Assembly (NCBI GenBank): GCA_023231475.1
Contig: JALJEE010003057.1
Span: 94,761 to 158,760, forward strand
Direction of reading: 5' to 3'
Length of the DNA stretch: 64,000 nt
Origin: Seison nebaliae
Lineage: Eukaryota > Rotifera > Pararotatoria > Seisonacea > Seisonidae
In this document: positions 12,779 through 24,614 of the stretch, piece after piece
Position numbering within the stretch: the first letter of the stretch is position 1
Layout of the letters: every line of letters begins with the position of its first letter
Position numbers and translations under genes: made by a program
Notes under the pieces: model-generated
What the model was told of the DNA's origin: nothing
The model's input: only the letters and a program-made list of their open reading frames with translations
Database searches by the model: none

Positions 12779-13299
12779 AGTTTAGTTAAATGATGAATCA
12801 AAATTCTCATTTGTCTTATTAAGAGGAATGTTTATAAGAAAAATTCTTATTCCAAATGGTTTAGTTCTCATGATTCATTCAATTTTCTTAGAATGAATCA
12901 ACAATTTGCACAACCTTCTCCAAGGTATGTTTTCTTTAACTTGTTTACTTTACTGCGACTACTACTACAATTTCTCTCCAAGTTTTCCAAACAAACTTCG
13001 TATGATTTTCTAATTTAATTTCATCAGTTACAACTAAATAATTAGAATTAGTTTAATGGAATACATAATAATAATACATAATAGTATGTCCTAGAATTGA
13101 TTCCAAATTGGTTCTTTTAGAACATCAGCAACTATTTATTTGAAGTTCTGCTAAAAATTATTATAATAAACAATTAACATTCATTTAAAAGTTTCACATA
13201 TTTCTTATTCAATCATAAAGCTGATACTGTCTATAATTAGAAGAATTAATTGAATGATAAAAAATATAAAAAAATAATTTTTTGTTCCGTCATCATATT
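12779..13299. other. Divergent promoter region between GH31 gene and LSM1
   Basis: Bidirectional spacer. A short frame at 12,895-12,926 (MNQQFAQPSP) is followed by a GTATGT donor-like site. It could be a 5' exon of the plus-strand gene, but no acceptor joins it in frame to LSM1. The rest is AT-rich without clear features. Confidence 0.4.
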
Positions 13300-13677
13300 A
13301 TGGACATCGATTTCTCTAACATATCGTTAGAAGATGATTCGGGATATTTGCCCGGTGCCACCAGTCTCTTAGAAAGTGTCGATAAGAAAGTTCTCGTTGT
13401 TTTGAATGACGAACGGATATTAGTCGGATTCTTGAGATCGATTGATCAATTCGGAAATATTGTTCTCCATCGGACTGTCGAAAGAATTTTCATCGATAAA
13501 TGTTACGGAGATGTTCCGTTAGGAATGTTGTGTATTCTAGGCACGTCAATTTCGATGATTGGCGAAGTGGATCCACATCGAGTCGAACGTATCACACTCT
13601 GTCAATTGTCATCTAAAGAAATTTTGGAATTACAAAAGAAAAGTCAGACTCGCAATCGTAAAATTGCGGTTGAATGA
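13300..13677 (+). CDS. LSM1: U6 snRNA-associated Sm-like protein LSm1
   Basis: Intronless, about 125 residues, the normal size for LSm1. The Sm1 motif is readable as KVLVVLNDERILVGFLRSID followed by QFGNIVLHRTVERIF. The Sm2 part reads GDVPLGMLCILG followed by SMIGEVD, and the C-terminus has the LSm1-like SSKEILELQKK. LSm1 joins LSm2-7 in the cytoplasmic ring that binds oligoadenylated mRNA 3' ends and promotes decapping by DCP2 with PAT1 in P-bodies. I chose the ATG at 13,300 (MDIDFSNISLEDD); the longer frame upstream would start at a non-ATG codon. The gene sits about 270 bases before SCYL2 on the same strand. Confidence 0.93.
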   Translation: MDIDFSNISLEDDSGYLPGATSLLESVDKKVLVVLNDERILVGFLRSIDQFGNIVLHRTVERIFIDKCYGDVPLGMLCILGTSISMIGEVDPHRVERITLCQLSSKEILELQKKSQTRNRKIAVE

Positions 13678-13946
13678 AAATCGTCAATAATTTTTCTTTT
13701 CAAAATTATCGAACAAGAAATTACCAAACGACCAATATTTCTACACATATTTTTCCTCTTTTCCTTCTTTATTTTATAAAAATAATTTTTTTAATTTGTT
13801 TGAATTATTCTAAATTCTCATTCTTTTTTTCTCTCCCATAAAAATAGATTTCTTTATCTGTTTCTTTTCAATCCGAAATTTTTATTCGAAATTTAAATTT
13901 TTCTTCATAATTTTCATTTTTTTATTTGGGAAGTTCATGCTGGAAA

Positions 13947-16900
13947 ATGGATTATTTCTCTCGCTTTAATAAAATTACCAATTCGGTGACGAGTGTGGTG
14001 AGCGAAGCGGTGAAAAGTGGATGGAAAGGAGCATCATATGCACTTGCAGCTAATCCGATTTCAAAAGAATATGATGTTCATTCTTTCTTCAATAAATTAT
14101 AATGAAATTTCTCACTTTCATTTGTAGATTGGTGAAGTGGTGGGATTTGGAGGGCACTTCGATATTTGGACAATTCATAAAGGAAAAAGGAAATTGACGA
14201 ACGAACATGTTTCTATTTTCGTTTTGGAGAAATCACGTTTAGATAAATTAATCGAATTGACGAAAACTAACAAATTGACAAAAAATTCGCGAGAAAAACT
14301 TTTGGAAATGTACAGAAATGGAGTGCAGAATTTACTGAGAATAAAACATCCTCAATTTCTCGGAGTTCAACACAAATTGGAAGAATCTCGAGATTCTTTA
14401 GCATTCGCCACTGAATCATGTATCGGTTCTCTAAGTCATTTATTGAATTTGAGCAATTTGCCAAATGAGAAAGATTCCGATCTTTCTCCTACCGAATTAA
14501 AACGTCCAGAAGCCGTTACATGTCGATTAGAATTGAAATTTGGATTAATAGAAGTTTCAAAATTTCCTATTTGAAAACTGTTCTTTAAATTTAAATTTTA
14601 ATTAATTTTCTTTAAATGTTATTTATTGATAAGATTCTCGATGCACTCAACTTCCTCCACGGCAAATTGCAGAAAGTTCATTGTAATATAAATTTGTCGA
14701 ATATTATCGTCTCGAAAAATGGATCGTGGAAATTATTCGGATTAGATTTCATTATTTCAAATAATAATGTTACATCTGATTTGAATTATCTTCAATTTGA
14801 TTATATTGATTGGTATTCGAATGTGGAATGTTCGCTACTTCATCCTCAACTCGATTATTTACCACCTGAATATGCCAAACGGATAATAAATATTTCTCAT
14901 GATATTTATTCGTTCGGTTGTTGCATTTATGTTTTATTCGACAATCATCGTCATCAATTACCATTCAATTATCAAGATAGTTTTACTAATTTTGTTGATG
15001 AATTAAGAAATCGAAGAACTCATCGAATAAATATGAGTAATGTTGATGAAGAATTCCAAGAATATCTTTCACTCATGTTATCAATTGACAGTGATTATCG
15101 TCCTAATCCAACTGAATTAATGGATATCAATTACTTTAAGAATGATCATGATCTAGTCACATTCCGTCAACAAAATACAATGTTCCAAATGGACAATATG
15201 AGCAAAGGAATTTATTTGAAAAATTTATCGAATTTAGTGGATAAAATTCCAAATGTTTCCTCTAATTCTCAACCAAATTAATTTCCTAAAATTTAATTTA
15301 TATTTCATAAAATTTAACTAATTTTAGACTTTAAGTATTCGACGAATTGTACCGGAAATTACTAAAGAATTTACGACAACTTCCATTCAGCCTGATATCC
15401 TCAATCTCATCTTCAAAATAAGTCGATCAATCACAGTAAATGAAGATTTCCAACAAAACGTATTTCCGTTTTTACGACCGATTTTCTCAATGAATATTTC
15501 GATGCAGGTTCGTCTTTTGAAAAATTCGATTGAAATAATTTCAATTAGGCATTACTTGTCCTTTTGAAAAATATGGATATTCTCCTCGAAAAAACAACAG
15601 AAGATTCTACGAAAAATGATATTCTTCCAATTCTCCACAAATCTCTTGATTCCAATTCAGTCGTAGTTCAAGTTACTCAAATTATATGTGAGAACTAATT
15701 CTTTTAATTCTTTTGTCTTCTTCTTTTGTATTAGGAACTTTGTCTATCCATCTTACCAAGCTTCGTCAAATTGATTGAGAGTGAAACGATTAAAATGAAA
15801 ATATTTCCTAAAGTAGCAAAATTATGTTTGTGCACCACCACCTTAACCGTTCACTTTATTTATTTGAAAATTATTATAATTTCTACGATTTAGGTCCGAG
15901 TCAATTGTTTAGTTTGTATTGGAACATTAATAATTTATCTGGATAAATGGTTTGTTATTGACAATATTATTCCATTCCTTCAAAAAATCCCGTCGAAAGA
16001 ACCATCAGTTCTGATGGCAATTCTCGGTTTGATTTGGGAAAATTCATAAAAACTTCTAAATTTGAATTTTGAAGGAATTATTCAAATAACATTCACCCAT
16101 AAAAATCTGGGTATTCCCAAAGAGAAATTGGCGAGAAATATAATTCCATTTCTCATTCCAATGACAATGGAACCATCATTGAATGAGAATCAATTATATA
16201 AAATCATATATTTATCTCGGAAAATGATCGACCAAATCCAAGAAGAACAATCGAAGAAACTTAAACAAAGCTCCTCCATTACAATACAGTCGACTGATCC
16301 TTCTTCGTCTACAACTGAAATAAAGTTGGAAAATAATTTTGAAATTGTTTAAAATAAATTTTTTTTGTTAGAGAAAAGCCAAAGAATGTTTCGTTCATGA
16401 CTACCAATTATTTGAGAAAGGAGGATAAGAATTCATTATTAGTTAGTTGTTTATTAAAATAATTTTATTCTATCCACAAATTAGATGGAAACTTTGATGG
16501 AAGATTTTGGATTTCAATCAGTCAAACCAAATTTCACTGAATTGTTACCAATCTCTTCTGTTCCTTCATCGGAAAGTATCGAAAGTGAATATCATATAAG
16601 TGACACGAAACTTAATAATCAGAAAAAGTCGGAAAGTGAAATTCAACAGAAGAAACCGATTACTTTAAAAGACAAACAGAAAATGGCAAAAAAACAGGAA
16701 ATGGAAAATATATTCCACATAAAAGATAAATTGGAACCTATAAAATTATCGAGCACCAAAAAAGAGTCCACAAACTTCGACAATAATTTTTCAAGTTCCA
16801 GAAATAATCCAACATCGTTAACTGAACCTTTTGTGACGAGAATGAATGATAACAGAAAGAATTCGAAGACATTAGATAATATTGATGTTTGGACCGATTT

Positions 16901-17045
16901 CAAAAAGAATGAACCCGACAATACATCCTTCCAAGTTAAACGACCAGTTATTCCATCCAAACAAATCAATACAGCTAAAATTAATAATAAAATGAAAATA
17001 GGGAAGAAGTTAACGGATGAAGAATTATTAGATTTCCTCAATTAA
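13947..17045 (+). CDS. SCYL2: SCY1-like protein 2 (CVAK104) pseudokinase
   Basis: The first exon starts at 13,947 (MDYFSRFNKITNSVTSVV) and ends EYD/GTTCAT. The next exon begins IGEVVGFGGHFDIW, a glycine loop in the SCYL2 position. The pseudokinase core has HCNINLSNI in place of HRDLKPEN and LFGLDF in place of DFG, as expected for SCYL2. HEAT-like repeats follow (IRRIVPEITKEF, RPIFSMNISMQALLVLL, ELCLSILPSFVKLIES, VRVNCLVCIGTLIIYLDKW, IPSKEPSVLMAILG). The tail includes PITLKDKQKMAKKQEM. At least eight short introns of about 45-65 bases have donors GTTCAT, GTTTCA, GTTTCC, GTTCGT, GTTACT, GTTCAC and GTTTGA. The junctions at about 16,350-16,485 are uncertain in phase. SCYL2 binds clathrin and AP2 and acts in endosome/trans-Golgi sorting. 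Confidence 0.92.
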
Positions 17046-17731
17046 ATTAAACTATCTCTCTTTGGCTTCATCATAAATTCAATTTGCTAATTTATTATTC
17101 TCTCATTTCAATATTTATTTGACATTTGGTATTATTCTTAAATTTATTTATTCATGAAAATAATTATAATATTCTGCTTAATCTGAATCAGTAATTGATG
17201 ACAATATTTATCCATTTTTTTCCCTACTGTCTGTCCATTTGGTTGTACTTCACAGAAACCTAAATAAATAATAGTAAGCTAAATGAAAATTTTCTTCTAT
17301 TAATTATTATTATTGTTTGGAAAATGTGGAGAAAGGTGAAATATGTTTCTTTTAAAAAACGTTTAAAAAGAAAACTTCAAACTTTCTCTACGTGCACCAA
17401 ATACTATTATGTTACCACTAAAAATTGATATTATCATATTTATGTTTATTAATTTGAAATTTAATTTTTTTTTATACTACACATTATTACAGTTCTTAAA
17501 CTCTTACCAAATGTATCATGATAACATAATAATGCATAGGTAAATTTTTCTTACGTTTGTTAGTGGAAAGAAGAAATAACACGAAATTCGAATCGAAAAC
17601 CGAACCGTATTCTCATTATTTAATGTTCCTATTTCTAATGGTTTAACAATCAGTTTTATTTTTTTAGTTTATGTTAATCTATAGTATGTTAATTTCACAA
17701 AAATCCAATTTGTCAGATTAATATTATTACA
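17046..17731. other. Intergenic between SCYL2 and the USP-like gene
   Basis: AT-rich with stops in all frames. It holds the SCYL2 3' UTR and the upstream region of the next gene. No repeats or RNA gene were recognised. Confidence 0.5.
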
Positions 17732-19552
17732 ATGTATCCAAGACATCCAAGTATGAACGCTGGAGAGATAGTTAGGAATCAACTTGAAACTCCACCCTCA
17801 ATTAAGAACACATTCGGTATATGTAGATCAATTTCGCTTCTGCAAATTGTAATGTTTACTCCGTCATTAATGAAAATAGTGATAGATAATAATATGTGTT
17901 CGCCCGATGTATGTAATATATTAAGTAAGGTAAATTCGACTGAAAGTCACGATCTGTGCATGTTTCCTAAACATACTCCATATGCATATTTGAGACATGA
18001 AATTTTGGTTTTATGTGGATGTCACACAGTACAACCAGAGGAAATAGAAAGAAAATTTAAATTTTCTTATGGTTCTGTATGTCCAAACTTAGGAATTAGT
18101 GACATCAGTTTTTCTCTACATAATTTCTTTCGATTGTTATCTTTCGAGTACGAAGTTCATAGTGATAGAACAAAAAATGAAGAAACGATATCATTGAACA
18201 GAAACAGAATATTGGAAGTAAACAAGAAAAACTTTGATTTTGAAAAATTACATCCAAAATCACCGAATTTTCTTGACTATGCTACCTCAAACAGCCGCAT
18301 GGAAGATCATGTCCTAAATACGGTCCAAAAATCGGCAATAAACACATTAGGATTGATACTCAATTATCTTTTTTTCGGTCCAGATAATGTAGAAGATGGA
18401 GAAACGATCGGTATAATAGTTGAAAAAGAATCACATCCAATAATGGTGAGAGGACCTGATTTTGAGATTTCTTCTGGGATTTTCTCAAATTTCTTTGCAT
18501 ATTATATTCCAATTAATTTCATGTTCATAAGTATCAATACCACGGAAAAAGATGAAAAATTTTATGTTTTCAATAAAACAATAGTTGAATATATGGATTC
18601 AATGAAAATGCGTTCATTTAATGACCGATTCCGAGGATTTTCCGCGAACATGGAATATCATTTAGAGACGTTGCTCAATGATTATGATCTACCTAAAATT
18701 GTGGGAATATCAGAATCATTTGTCGGATATACATTTTCTGTGCAATTATCTCACTCCGTAATTTGTAGTTTATATAATATATTTAAAAAGTTTTACGATG
18801 CACCCGAAGAAATAACTACTATTTCAAATAAAAATGGCCCAACATTAACTAATGAAAGACTTGATCAAATTATTATGCAAAACTGGAATGGTGTCATTAC
18901 TGTTAGTGGTTATCGACCGCAATTACCAGATGATTTTTGGGATAGAGAAATTCCGCGTAACCAGGACCTGTTTCATGGTTATTACCCATCGAATTACCCA
19001 AATAACTATACACCTTACGCATTTGAAATTGCTTCAGAGGGTTGGGTGTTTAAACTGGATGGTCCGATGGAAATTAATGCAATATTTCCAGAAAACTTCT
19101 TTGTTTGGCGTCAACGTCGTATAGATGAACTGTTAGAAAAAGCCAGAAAATTTCGAGCACAACCTTTATCCGATCACGATAATAATTTAATCGAAAATCG
19201 AATAAGGGAATTTATTACTCCCATTGTTCACAGAGAAACATTAGCCCTAGTTTATATGTATAGTATTAACGAAGAAAGTGGTTTGGTGGAAATGACACCA
19301 GAGCAATTTGTTACACTTGATTTTATTCAAATTGGGCGCCATGCACTTGCTATTATTAAATCTTTTTCTGATGAAACTTGGTATGTGATTGATAATGATC
19401 TAGTTGTCAAAATACAAGACTTGAAATCTTTCATTGAGACACCTGATTTTTTCATTCAAACTACGTTTTGGTATCGAGAAAATTCTTACGAAAATGACAT
19501 TAATGAATTAAGGCCTTTGGTTAAACCAATACTGAAGAAGCACTATCTGTAA
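17732..19552 (+). CDS. Orphan intronless protein with USP-like (peptidase C19) catalytic signature
   Basis: A single 606-codon frame from an ATG. I do not recognise the protein as a whole. Near the N-terminus KNTFGICRSISLLQ matches the USP cysteine box (N-x4-C, then Q at +7): Asn26 sits at the oxyanion position and Cys31 at the nucleophile position. Near the C-terminus GRHALAIIKSFSDETWYVID matches the USP histidine box, with His537 and Asp554 spaced 17 residues apart as in USP7, and the WY-x-I-D context is kept. This implies a papain-fold deubiquitinase-like cysteine protease with about 500 residues between the boxes. The middle holds Cys/His residues but I see no clear zinc finger. No signal peptide or membrane segment is present. 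Codon use and AT content are like the neighbours. A diverged host USP, or a gene captured from a mobile element or virus, are both possible. Confidence 0.6.
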   Translation: MYPRHPSMNAGEIVRNQLETPPSIKNTFGICRSISLLQIVMFTPSLMKIVIDNNMCSPDVCNILSKVNSTESHDLCMFPKHTPYAYLRHEILVLCGCHTVQPEEIERKFKFSYGSVCPNLGISDISFSLHNFFRLLSFEYEVHSDRTKNEETISLNRNRILEVNKKNFDFEKLHPKSPNFLDYATSNSRMEDHVLNTVQKSAINTLGLILNYLFFGPDNVEDGETIGIIVEKESHPIMVRGPDFEISSGIFSNFFAYYIPINFMFISINTTEKDEKFYVFNKTIVEYMDSMKMRSFNDRFRGFSANMEYHLETLLNDYDLPKIVGISESFVGYTFSVQLSHSVICSLYNIFKKFYDAPEEITTISNKNGPTLTNERLDQIIMQNWNGVITVSGYRPQLPDDFWDREIPRNQDLFHGYYPSNYPNNYTPYAFEIASEGWVFKLDGPMEINAIFPENFFVWRQRRIDELLEKARKFRAQPLSDHDNNLIENRIREFITPIVHRETLALVYMYSINEESGLVEMTPEQFVTLDFIQIGRHALAIIKSFSDETWYVIDNDLVVKIQDLKSFIETPDFFIQTTFWYRENSYENDINELRPLVKPILKKHYL

Positions 19553-20458
19553 AAAGGAAGAATATTACAAGTTCGTGGAAGTCGGTTTCAATAGTAATGT
19601 AGAAGAATAGAATTTCACCGAACAATTTTCGATAACAAATATTGAACCATCTTATCAGTTTCTTCATTAATAGAAATAAAGGTTTTTTTCGAATAACCGA
19701 AATTATAATATCATTTCACGATGATCAGTCGTTCTCCAATAAAAAAAATGAATTTGATTTGATATCTAACATGTGATTCACATTATTAACAGTTCCAACT
19801 TAATCGCATAACATTATCAACACATTAATAAACTATTATGCAGATATCGACCTTACTTATTGATTAAATTAAGCAGTCTACAAAGGTGCAATGTAAAAGT
19901 TACTTGAAGTTACATGCTTAAGGACAACATTGATTAGACTATGCATCAACTTAAAAATCAACATTACCCATTGTCAATTGTTGTGTGATTGGGAATATCA
20001 TATCTTTATACGAATATTTGATGGATAAATATGTTGTAATAGATATTATTGATTAATCAAACACTCTTAATTTTTTAATCTGATTTTAATCATATACATT
20101 CAATTTAGGCAAATTGAAATAGTCAATTTCTCAAATTTATTATAAGTTTTTTCGGATCATCTTAATATTTATTTTATTATTCTTCACTTCCATCTTGCTA
20201 TACTGTTTTTGTTTCTACTACATGTTCAATTGGTAGTAGTCTATAGACTTCACGAACATATAAATAAATAATAATAAACGAAATTAAATTCATCTATTAA
20301 TCTGATTCTTATCCAATAAACTCTAGCGATCGAAAAGGACAATTATTCGTCTCCCACAAAATAATTATTTGTCTAATATTTGTCCACCTAACTATAGTTT
20401 TTGTGCTGTTATAACAACACAAATAATAATCTGCGAAACATTGGATACTAAAATTATA
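19553..20458. other. Intergenic, AT-rich
   Basis: Stops in all frames; no RNA gene, satellite or transposon end recognised. Confidence 0.5.
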
Positions 20459-20460
20459 TC

Positions 20461-20490
20461 ACACGGGGTGACATATATGCCACCCCGTGT
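20461..20490. repeat. Perfect GC-rich palindrome
   Basis: Ten-base arms ACACGGGGTG and CACCCCGTGT are perfectly complementary and flank a 10-base AT-rich spacer. This stands out in DNA that is about 70% AT. It could be a protein-binding site, an RNA hairpin or a transposon end. It lies 20 bases before a tRNA-like segment. Confidence 0.7.
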
Positions 20491-20508
20491 AATCATATAT
20501 GATTCTTT

Positions 20509-20640
20509 ACATGGGTAGCGCAGTGGTCAATACACGTTCCCAAGGTCACAACGATTGAGATAGACGTCTCACGAAAGATAGGGTTCTCCTATCACTGACC
20601 GTAAGGAAGGAGATCGCTCAAACAATACTCAATTGCCTAG
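20509..20640 (+). repeat. tRNA-related (SINE-like) segment
   Basis: TAGCGCAGTGG at 20,516-20,526 fits the RNA polymerase III A-box consensus (TRGYNNARNGG) exactly. GGTTCTCCT at about 20,582 is a degenerate B-box. The spacing (about 67 bases) is longer than in a normal tRNA and no acceptor-stem partner is found. It is therefore not a functional tRNA. A tRNA-derived SINE or tRNA relic is likeliest. The GC content is higher than its surroundings, and a short A-run follows at about 20,652. Confidence 0.35.
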
Positions 20641-20659
20641 ATTGGGATTTCAAAAAAAA

Positions 20660-21977
20660 TTAACATCTTTTATAGCATTTTATGGAGGTTTTTTTTATAA
20701 TCAATAGAACTTTTGAAACTAACAAAAAATAGCAATTTCCTCTCTTACAAATAGATAATTCTTAACCACCCACTTAAAGAAACTTGCTAAATATTTTAAG
20801 ATAAGCTTACAGAATATTGCAAAGGTTGTTTTTGCTGGAAATAAGTTCAACAATCAGAAATCGGATAAACTAAATTTTTTTCAATTACATTTTACAACTG
20901 TAACAAGAGTACTCACAATTAACGATTATAAGAATGGATTTGTATTCTTTGTTAATGAACTTTTCAATCATTTCTTGTTCATAATTTTTTGAATATTTAT
21001 AATTTATACAACGAGTTAACAACTAAAAATTTTTCTTTTAGTTCCAATCTATTGCTATGTTCTTATCCGAATCATCTAATAATTATTATGTTCCTTTATT
21101 AACAAGATTATAAGAACTGAACAATTTTTGTTCGTACGTAAAAATAGTAATTCATGAACAAAGACTTATTCAATCGGAATTATATAGATGTAAATTTATA
21201 TGTAATTTTGACGACTAACGTAACGCGCTAATATGCGAATCTAATTGTTAATGATTTGTGGAAGTAAAGAAAAATTCCGTTTTTAAGTGGGGAGGACATT
21301 GTTAACTAAATTATTTCGTTAGTAAATATTATGAAAAATAATATATGTGAAGAAAGCGTTGCTAAAGTACGAACGGATAGAGACGTCTTGGATACGATAA
21401 TAGATTTGTTCGAATTTCATGAAAATGAAACTTCCTTTCCAACATTCTTGTATATTATTGTTGATTAATGGAAGAGTATAGTTATAGAATTATACTGTTT
21501 GATGTAGATGGAGGTAGTTGCAGAAGGTTGACGCATCTCGCATATAATTAAACAATGAATCCATTGAACGTTAGAAATAGAAATATTTGGTTATACTTTA
21601 TTATTAATATTATGACAATTTACTTCGACGCCATAAGCATGGAAGTTATGTGATTGCAACTGAAAAATAATATAAAGAATTCAATTCTTAATGGAATATA
21701 GGAATATCTTCTCTTTTTTCGTTGCTCTAATCTCGTATGTATGGTGAAGTTTAACGTTGATTCATAACGACAAAAATTTCTCTCATCTATTATGTTGAAA
21801 GGAAGTTTTTCCCTCTCGATATTAATTATGGAGAATTATAATAGTCGAAGAACTCGAACATAATGTAGGGAAGAAAAAATAGGGATTTTGAACGACACTT
21901 CTAAGAAATTTTTTCTAGTTGCTTTCAAGTTGTAAACTCTCCGCATCTCAAAATTTATTGTGAACAGGCTAAAATTG
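20660..21977. other. Upstream region of the NK2 homeobox gene
   Basis: About 1.3 kb without a coding frame. It is presumably regulatory and 5' UTR sequence of the homeobox gene. No motif could be assigned with confidence. Confidence 0.4.
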
Positions 21978-23123
21978 ATGGATCAAATGTCTGCTTGTTT
22001 GTCCGACCATTATTATGCAGACGATCAATATTACTATAATCCTCAATTACAAGAACAACTTCATTATTCGCAACAGCAACTTATTAGCCAAACATATTCG
22101 AACGAACAACTTATAAATGATTCGAATTCATCCAAACTTTCTAACACTCAAAATACGTCAAATCTTCTTTTCCCAACTAATATTTCCAATTTAAATACAA
22201 CCATTACGACTAATGCCAATAACAATATTAACAGTAATGGAAATATTAGTCTAAATAATTTCTTATGTCCCCAACAATGTCAATTAAACGGGAATTTCAA
22301 TTGTTTCTTCAATAAGAAAGAACCGAAACGCTTAAGGATTCCCGATGACAAGAAACAGAAACGAGCAAGAATTCTTTTCAGTGAGGATCAAGTGAAATAT
22401 TTGGAGGAGTTGTTCAATCATCAAAAATATCTGGAACCGGACGACAGGAAACAAGTAGCGAATAAAATCGGATTATCACCACAACAAGTGAAAATCTGGT
22501 TTCAGAACCATCGTTATAAGAACAATAAACAGGAGAAAGAAATCAAGAAGAATGGTGAAATAAAAATTAAACATAAAAGTTATCGATCTGCTCACAAATT
22601 TCCTCGTCATCAAAAAAAGGAATTAAGTAAATCTCAAACGAGTATCATAAATGAAAACTCTTCGACATATTCATCATCTTCCGTTAATTCGTCGACTGAT
22701 AAACAGAAAAGTAGTATGTTCTCATTCCCCAGCAATAACACTTCACTAATTCCAACTAATTCTAATTCAGTCACAAATATTAATCCAACCATCTTGACAA
22801 CCAATCCCACCTTAACTTCTAATCAATTAAATTCAAATTCAGCATTACTTAATACCGTTTCTTATATGCCTAACGTTCAGTTTGATTTAATGACAAACTG
22901 GATTCAGCAACATTATTTACAAACGCTGTCCAACACCGACAATAACGGAAATGCTCAAGAGAAAGAAATTATAAACAACACTCAACAACCAAATCAAATT
23001 TACTCATCAACTACTGAAGGAGAAAACGGACAAATATTCTCAAACATTCCACATGAAATCATTGACGAGAATTACACCAACAATTTACCATCCAACTATT
23101 TATTGTCTACTAATTTTGTTTAA
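21978..23123 (+). CDS. NK2-class homeobox transcription factor
   Basis: Intronless, 381 residues from the ATG at 21,978 (MDQMSACLSDHYYADD); the frame extends six codons upstream but only from a non-ATG codon. The homeodomain occupies about residues 128-187: KRARILFSEDQVKYLEELF, then KYLEPDDRKQVANKIGLSP, then QQVKIWFQNHRYKNNKQEKE. Tyr at homeodomain position 54 (WFQNHRYK) is the hallmark of the NK2 class, which prefers CAAG-core DNA sites. The N-terminal region is Gln/Asn/Tyr-rich and the C-terminal region Ser/Asn/Thr-rich. I do not see the N-terminal TN/eh1 repressor motif or the NK2-specific domain, so assignment to NKX2.1/scro, NKX2.2/vnd or another NK2 member is open. Confidence 0.9.
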   Translation: MDQMSACLSDHYYADDQYYYNPQLQEQLHYSQQQLISQTYSNEQLINDSNSSKLSNTQNTSNLLFPTNISNLNTTITTNANNNINSNGNISLNNFLCPQQCQLNGNFNCFFNKKEPKRLRIPDDKKQKRARILFSEDQVKYLEELFNHQKYLEPDDRKQVANKIGLSPQQVKIWFQNHRYKNNKQEKEIKKNGEIKIKHKSYRSAHKFPRHQKKELSKSQTSIINENSSTYSSSSVNSSTDKQKSSMFSFPSNNTSLIPTNSNSVTNINPTILTTNPTLTSNQLNSNSALLNTVSYMPNVQFDLMTNWIQQHYLQTLSNTDNNGNAQEKEIINNTQQPNQIYSSTTEGENGQIFSNIPHEIIDENYTNNLPSNYLLSTNFV

Positions 23124-24614
23124 AGTTTTTATTTATTCCCCTCGTACAATTCTTTCAAGTATATTTCAAGAAAAAAATAAAATTAATTTAAATAAATTTA
23201 AACTTCTTAAATTGATTAAGATGATAATATTCCATCAATAATTATTCAATTTATCACTAAATTTATCGTAATTATTAAATTATGGAATGATACTACAGTA
23301 TAAATGTAATTTAAAGAAGACTAACAAGTTGTTGAGATAAGAAAAATGAAAAATTATGAAGCCAACTATTCTAATGTGGTTATGTAATAATTCATTAAAA
23401 TAATTAGTAATAAAGATAATTAATCTTACTTATAAAAATGAAGCATCTATAAAAAATATTTGATGCATAACCAAATGGAAGCTAAATTTTCAAATGTCCC
23501 ACTTGGCAAACATCGAGAAGAGGGAGGATTAATTCGGAAATTCAAATTGGATGTCGCATGTTACAAGAGAATATTGACTAGCCTAACGATGTAAAAGAAT
23601 TGAATGAAATGTGTAACGTGTGATTTGCATTGAGGAGAGATGTAGGTGAAGAATATATATAGGGAGTAGGAAATTAAAGGAATTTCCATTTGATATTGAG
23701 AAGAGAATGGAGATTATATGAAATTATTTCATTTCCATTTACAACGACTTCTCTTTTATGACATGGCGAGACATGTGGAACAGTTGAATAAGCTTCGTCT
23801 TTTTGTCTCAATTTCCTTCCATATATCAGCTCATAAATTCTCCTTTTTCAATTCAACTACCTTCACTGATATATGCGATCGTTCTACATATGTTTGTCGA
23901 TAGTTGTGAAACGATCTACGAATCTTTACACAATCTCCTCCTTCCCCAACAATCTTTCAAATTTTCTTCAATTTCTGTTTATGGAGGAACGACAAACAAT
24001 TACATGGATGAGATTGAACATCCAATCTATATCATCTCTTCTCGGATGTATTCTATTTGTGAACGACGTATAAATAATGAATTGTGTAATTTGAATGAGA
24101 GAGTGCTCGTTGGAATTAGTAATTTAAAGATTAATAGATTAATCGACATGTAAAAAGAAAACACAAATTAATCGTCCATTATTTGGTTGTTGTTGGTGAC
24201 TATTTATGTATCTTTTTGAGAGATATATTCTAATTTTTCTTTTTTTAATAAAAAAATTGTTTTAAGTAGATTTTATTCTTTGATAATTATCAAACGTTTA
24301 AAAGAAGAAACATGGAATGAAAGAGAATTGAGAGAGAAATTAATTGAGAATATTGAAATAATTTGTTAGAAGATATTAATTGGCTTATTGTTCCCAACAA
24401 GAAAAATTTGCCTTAATTCCATTAATTCCAAACGTTATTCATTCAACAATAACAAGAAGATAACTTGATTGATTTGGTGAATTATTAAATTGCTCAATTT
24501 CTTTTTTATTAAGACGAATATTGGGAGTGGAAAGTGAGAGAAAGAAGAATTAAATCTTGATAAATTTTAAATTCAAATTTCTCCAATATCAATTGAAGAA
24601 GAAGAAGAAAAAGA
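23124..24614. other. Intergenic between homeobox gene and YTH reader
   Basis: Contains the homeobox 3' UTR and the YTH gene promoter/5' UTR, with a purine-rich GAAGAAGAAG stretch just before the YTH ATG. Open frames of 60-116 codons at 23,718-24,153 overlap each other in different frames and lack recognisable domains; I treat them as chance. Confidence 0.45.

Noticed and set aside
12895-12926. A short exon MNQQFAQPSP before LSM1.
   Set aside because: No in-frame acceptor connects it to the LSM1 frame; LSM1 is complete from its own ATG.
20509-20600. A functional tRNA gene.
   Set aside because: Only the A-box is good; the acceptor stem does not pair and the B-box is degenerate and too distant.
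23718-24153. Three overlapping plus-strand frames of 61-116 codons.
   Set aside because: They overlap in different frames, have no domain or splice support, and lie in probable UTR/promoter DNA.
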